A stretch of 64,000 nucleotides of DNA from Leptodontidium sp. MPI-SDFR-AT-0119 (Eukaryota; Ascomycota; Leotiomycetes; Helotiales; Leptodontidiaceae), in NCBI GenBank assembly GCA_020726505.1, contig JAHLEZ010000017.1, positions 682,001 through 746,000 of the forward strand, given 5' to 3'. The position numbers were made by a program, and so were the translations under genes. The notes beneath the pieces were generated by a model. That model searched no databases. It was not told the DNA's origin and worked only from the letters and a program-made list of their open reading frames with translations. Position 1 is the stretch's first letter. Each line of letters opens with the position of its first letter. This document shows, in pieces, positions 59,674 to 64,000 of this stretch.

Positions 59674-60659
59674 GCAAAGACTGAAACTGCACGGAAGGGG
59701 GATAGGAAGCATAAAATTGAGGGCATCCGGAGTTTTTTCCTTATTGATTGTTGATTTGGCGCATGATTTTCTTTTTTTAGAAAAACATTGTTCGGGTGTT
59801 GGGTTTTTGCTCGTGAGTCAGTCAGGTCGACTTACGGGTTACCATTCGTTGTTGTTTAGCAAACAAGCAAGCAAATTGTATAAAAAGATCAAATATGAAA
59901 TGGTTAGATTGGATTGAATTACAACGTCATCATTTCCTCTCATCTCAGATATATATCAGCCAAGTGGCCTGTATGCTTTGTACACTTAGAAGACGGCGAC
60001 AAGTCGCGATAGCACTTGTTTAAGCATGCTTCTGTTTGCGTTCCTTTATTCACTTGATCGTATCCTCTACATGTCAATCATTTGGTATCAAGTATCAATT
60101 TTGACGAAGTCTTGGCATCACTTCGGTCAAGGGGAAGATGCACTTAGACGTGAGTGTGATCTTGATCTCAGCCTATACCCAGGTACTGAGGTTTCAACCT
60201 GCTTCTATCACCAGTATCTGCGCGGACAATGTGTTCAGATTATGTTATAAATCCTATCGAGAAGTGGGTCATGTTATTTCTTCGTTCATACGCCTTTCGC
60301 TTTTTGTTGTTCTTTTCGCTACAAGCTACCGCCGTTACAGTAACAGAACGAAAGGTCACAACACAAATTTTGATCATAGCATTTTGCGAGGCAAAAATTT
60401 ACTGGTATCGTATACTGCATAGTGCAATATAGCTAAGTCCATCGAGGGGAAGCGCCCAGGCAATGCTAAAGACCTATCTTCGCGTCCACATGGACTTCAG
60501 GAAGTTCGGGCCTCCCAAGTGAAGGAGAACTTGAAGCTACCGCGTCCTTCGTCTATGTACTGCAATCCATCACGTACTCGTACTCCAAAACCTCTTCTAA
60601 ATCCTCTCTTTCTGGCCCCTTTCGTGTCAGTCCTCATCTTCAAACTCCTCACACCCTCC
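59674..60659. other. intergenic, no gene seen
   Basis: A/T-rich. The C-rich plus-strand frame at 60519-60938 is antisense to the relic listed next. Confidence 0.5.
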
Positions 60660-61190
60660 ACCTTTCTTACAGGCCACTATCGTATCTCCCACTACATCCC
60701 CACCCTCCTTCCCACCAACTTCAACCTCCCCCCAAAGCCTCTCCCAAACCAGCCCTCCACCACCCGTAAACCTCAAAAACGCCTCTCACCCCTCCCTCCC
60801 CAAGTTCATCAAATCCTCTCCATTCCCTGTAAACCGCAATACATTAGCCACCGTATCACATTTCCTCTTCCCTTTTTTCCTATTACGCTCCCCGGCCCAA
60901 CATACCCCACCACCCTCCCCACAAACAACGCCATCTAAACCCTACACTCCCAGCTCTTCCAACTACATCTCGGCACTGAGTCCGCGGTAATGCGTGACCA
61001 GGTCTCCATGCGGGTATCAAAATGAGAGGAGGTCTCGGGGTACCAGCACCAGCCGATGCGGTCGTTGAGGTCTTTGGGGGGCGAGGAGGCGTTAGGTGTG
61101 TTCGGACGGTGTTTCCCGGTTGTGGGGAGGCAGGTGGAGGTGGAGGGTGGTCGGGGTGTGAAGGGCTGGATTGTCTTGGTTTGGTGACAT
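60660..61190 (-). pseudogene. decayed inverted paralogue of the 61673-62263 gene
   Basis: On the minus strand, from ATG 61190 and with shifts, the block WYPETSSHFDTRMETWSRIT followed by ADSVPRCSWKSWEC (about 60970-61060) matches IPYETNEAFDKRMEAMAAIT and AESIPKAAWSTSEC of the intact neighbour. Downstream, LRFTGNGEDL matches its RCTGEYL. Stops and frame changes break the rest. Confidence 0.5.
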
Positions 61191-61672
61191 TGTGAATGGA
61201 AAGTCGGTTTCTGTAGGTTGTGATATTCTGTTCCGCGTTATAGGTTGTTTGGTTTGGTTTGAGTGGAAATAAATGTGTAGAGTTTTTGTTCTTCCTTTCT
61301 CTTTACTCTTTTTATTCTTTTTTCATTTATGGTTTTACGGTGGGTGGGTTACGTTTAGCTCGAGTAGTCAGAATTCTTTACCATGTATTAAGTTGGTCAG
61401 GTACGGTGTGCTTAGTTTCGGTACCAGACTTCCTTTCTTTTCCAACATGACAAAATATACCATAGTGAAATTTTGGTGGAGCAAAGATTGGTAGGTCTAG
61501 CGTCAAGTACAGTACTCTGTACTTAAAAGCACGAGCTAGTAGAAAGCTAGTGGATATAGAAATTCCACGGAATATTCTTATTATTCCAGATATTCCAAGA
61601 GATGAATGTACGGAAGCGGGGGTACGGAGGAAAAGAAGAAAGAAGATAGTAGACCAACACAGACACGCAAAC

Positions 61673-62263
61673 ATGGGAAACCAAACCTATAGCCTAGCGA
61701 CAACAACACCAGAGACTCCCGACACCCTCCGTCAAAAATTATGGTCGTCAAAAGAGCCGCGCGTGGCATACGACATCAAGCAATTACCCCAAGAAAGCGA
61801 CGAGAACTACAAGACACGCTGCGCACTCGTTCAGGAAATAAGCAAGACGTTCTGGATCCCGTACGAGACGAACGAGGCATTCGACAAGCGCATGGAAGCC
61901 ATGGCTGCCATCACGGCCGAGTCGATCCCCAAGGCTGCTTGGTCGACGAGTGAGTGTGGGATGTGGATGGTGCGGTTCATAAGAGATAGGCTGCAGAGGT
62001 ACGATGTGCTTATGGTGCGGTATGCGAGTAGGTTTCGGTGTACGGGGGAGTATTTGTTGGTTATGGAGTTGGAGGATTGGGATATGGTGTTTGAGGGGGA
62101 GAGGGGATATGAGTCTCTTTGGGCGAGGATCCAGGATGTTAAGAGGAGGGGGTTGCAATTGAGTGATATGTCGGAGGATGGGCGTGGTTATGAGATTGTT
62201 GAGCGTTGTGAGAGTGGTGGGATGGAGAAGAGGAGTGCTGCTTCTGTTATCATTCCTCTTTAG
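61673..62263 (+). CDS. small soluble protein of unknown function
   Basis: 196 residues from ATG 61673 (MGNQTYSLATTTP); an in-frame ATG at 61550 lies in A/T-rich leader and was not chosen. Mixed alpha/beta-like, with WIPYETNEAFDKRMEAMAAI, SECGMWMVRFIRDRL and WDMVFEGERGYESLW. The Gly2 start could be acylated, but the usual Ser/Thr at position 6 is absent. No family recognised. A decayed inverted copy lies 500 bp upstream. Confidence 0.6.
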   Translation: MGNQTYSLATTTPETPDTLRQKLWSSKEPRVAYDIKQLPQESDENYKTRCALVQEISKTFWIPYETNEAFDKRMEAMAAITAESIPKAAWSTSECGMWMVRFIRDRLQRYDVLMVRYASRFRCTGEYLLVMELEDWDMVFEGERGYESLWARIQDVKRRGLQLSDMSEDGRGYEIVERCESGGMEKRSAASVIIPL

Positions 62264-62561
62264 AGCGGAGCGGAGAACATAAAGATATTGATAGAATATA
62301 GTATTGTGCTTTGCTGAGACTATGTCATAAAACATGCAAAGGAAGCAGACGACTTTCTCAACTGGCCAAGATGGATATGGCACTAAGAGTCCGAACTCGC
62401 ATAGAAAGTATATAGTACCGAAATGGGTGCTCTTTTCGAACCGGATCTTGAAATGCATTTTGAAGTAGCAGCATGATATAGAGGTACTTCTCGTGGAAAT
62501 GTGACCTTCTGTGTAAGACTTGAGAACTTGAAGCTTTGTGGACCTTGTGCCGTAGAAAGGA
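62264..62561. other. intergenic, no gene seen
   Basis: Separates the small unknown gene from the truncated synthase-like gene; no upstream exon of the latter is found here. Confidence 0.45.
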
Positions 62562-63341
62562 ATGATTTCAAACATATTACTCGGCGAGTTCGGTACTACA
62601 CTAGTAGCACTAATGACCTATGGGATCAAGACCACAATCATCGAAATTGACCCAGTCGTCCATGATTTCGCAACAAAATATTTCAATCTTCCTAAGAACT
62701 GTAACAAAGTCATCGCCGACGCCGTATTCTACGCTGCGGAAGTAGCTCACTCAAATGAGAAGTACGATTACGTCGTGCACGATGTTTTTACTAGTGGTGC
62801 CGAGCCGGTAAATCTCTTCACGTATAAGTTCTTGCAGAATTTAAACTTAATATCGAAACCCGGTGGGGTGATTGCGACTGTAAGTCCCGAAACCTTAGCC
62901 CTACAAGTCATATACACATGCTAACTTAACCAGAACTACGCGGGTGACCTCCTCCCTTCCGCACGCATTATTATCCAAACCATCCTTACCGTCTTCCCCA
63001 CCTACCGCATCTACCGCGAATCCGCCCAGCCTATCCCTAAACAAATCGCCTCCGACGGCCGCGATTTCATTAATATAGCTATCTTCTACACGAACGCCGC
63101 CTCAGCCGTGAACTTCCGCGCGCCGATCAAGAAGAACTTCTTAGGTAGTAAAGCCAAACAGGCGTATTTGTTACCGCAGCAAAAGGTGGATTACAGTACT
63201 TTTGAGGTGCAGGAGGGCATTGGGGGACCCTTGAGGCGGAATGATACGGAGAGGTTTAGGGGGTGGCAGGAGAAGAGCACGGGAGGGCACTGCGCTGTTA
63301 TGAGAACGGTTATTTCGGAGAGTATTTGGGAGAATTGGTGA
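62562..63341 (+). CDS. 5'-truncated spermidine/spermine-synthase-like protein
   Basis: Model: join(62562..62879,62934..63341), 241 residues. It starts inside the SAM-binding fold: LLGEFGTTLVAL stands where GLGIGTA is expected, then TTIIEIDPVVHDFATKYF (acidic loop), DYVVHDVFTSGAEPVNLFT (catalytic Asp region), and, after a 54-bp intron, NYAGDLLLPSARIIIQTIL. The N-terminal TM/lid part of this fungal family is missing, and the Gly-rich loop is degenerate. It is probably a partial gene; the upstream 300 bp contain no matching exon. Activity doubtful. Confidence 0.6.
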
Positions 63342-64000
63342 GTGTGTGTGTAAAAGGGTTAGCATAGGGAGGGATAAGTAGAACGGATGAGGATAGATAG
63401 GAGGTAAATGTTAGTTTTGTACGTTAATAGAGAAATTGCCGAGACAAGGGATAATGTATGTATGATATTTATTAAGAGAAGCTAAGTAATTCTTTTATTT
63501 AAGTGTTGCGGTTGTGTATTTTGTTAGGACTGGTCTTTTGCTTTATTTCTGTCCTTAGCCTGCTTGCGGGACTTTATGAGTTCATAGGCTAGTCTCCAAC
63601 AGATCAGTCGCGGAATCTATGGAGATCAAAGAATGCTAGAGAAGATTAATCCATTGAGGATTAATAAACCACGTACTCGGTACAGAAAAATAATATTGAA
63701 GAAGGCTATATCGAACTTGATCCTCACGAGCTATACAAACGATAATAAGTAGTAATTTAAATCAAGAAACATTTCGGCATTGAAACGAGAGTTGTTTGGC
63801 TTTAGAGCCTGGAAATGCTTGCTCGCTAACCTCGTAATAACAGCCCTAAACGAAGTCAGTCAGTTCATATGAGTAACGATTTTAGGACGGAGAGGGGAAT
63901 CTGATGCGACTATGGACTAATAAAAAAGCTTTAACAGTCGAAATATTCCCCACTCCAAGGTATTCCCATTTTCTCGTGTAAGATTTAAAATCCAAAGATA
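63342..64000. other. intergenic, no gene seen
   Basis: A/T-rich end of the window; nothing supported. Confidence 0.5.

Noticed and set aside
60519..60938. 139-codon plus-strand open frame with a hydrophobic stretch
   Set aside because: Extremely Pro/Leu/Thr-rich and antisense to the decayed paralogue on the minus strand; composition explains the open frame.
1..64000. CRISPR arrays, rRNA genes, prophage or retrotransposon polyproteins
   Set aside because: Looked for regular spacer repeats, rRNA-like blocks and RT/integrase motifs; none seen.

Overview
The window is nuclear DNA of a filamentous ascomycete (Pezizomycotina). The evidence is short GT–AG introns (mostly 47–110 bp) with CTAAC/CTGAC-type branch points, a Zn2Cys6 transcription factor, an NDT80/RON1-type regulator, a fungal cytochrome P450, a CBM43-bearing GH72 protein and a peroxisomal D-amino-acid oxidase. 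A Leotiomycetes-like host would fit, but that is only an impression. No bacterial, plasmid or viral sequence was seen. Exon models were built by hand from splice signals. Every spliced model reported as intact has a coding length divisible by three and keeps its family motifs across the junctions.

Layout. 0.5–8.3 kb: a two-TM disordered protein with a spliced basic tail, a mitochondrial ABC1/UbiB (ADCK2-like) kinase, and an acidic RRM nucleolar protein, all on the minus strand. 8.3–11 kb: gene-poor, with tRNA-like pieces and a decayed reading frame. 11–18 kb: a putative galactoside-utilisation unit, all on the plus strand, made of an MFS sugar transporter, a Zn2Cys6 regulator and a GH27 alpha-galactosidase whose last four residues are KDEL. 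GCGGGG (CreA-type) sites lie upstream of the transporter and the hydrolase. 18.9–28.7 kb: a 912-residue disordered protein, a small four-exon nuclear-type protein, a peroxisomal D-amino-acid oxidase and a 15-exon secreted subtilisin.

28.7–39.6 kb is a decay island. It holds a GH72/CBM43-like gene with a transmembrane anchor and cytoplasmic tail but without the catalytic glutamates, an SRPK-like kinase gene and an unknown gene. All three carry stops or frameshifts. The same stretch has a degenerate ~80-bp tandem repeat and a 22-nt G run. Intact genes resume with a single-pass membrane protein (39.6 kb) and a P450 (42.2–43.9 kb).

44.8–59.7 kb is a complete GlcNAc catabolic cluster: GlcNAc-6-P deacetylase, a GH3–GNAT fusion gene, the NDT80-family regulator RON1, a GlcNAc kinase of the hexokinase fold, and GlcN-6-P deaminase. 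The genes are arranged around two divergent promoters. Together they would phosphorylate GlcNAc, deacetylate it and deaminate it to fructose-6-P, with RON1 as the expected activator. No Ngt1-type transporter is present in the window. A MITE-like inverted-repeat element lies between the GH3–GNAT gene and ron1. The right end (60–63.4 kb) holds a small unknown gene with a decayed inverted paralogue beside it, and a 5'-truncated spermidine-synthase-like gene.
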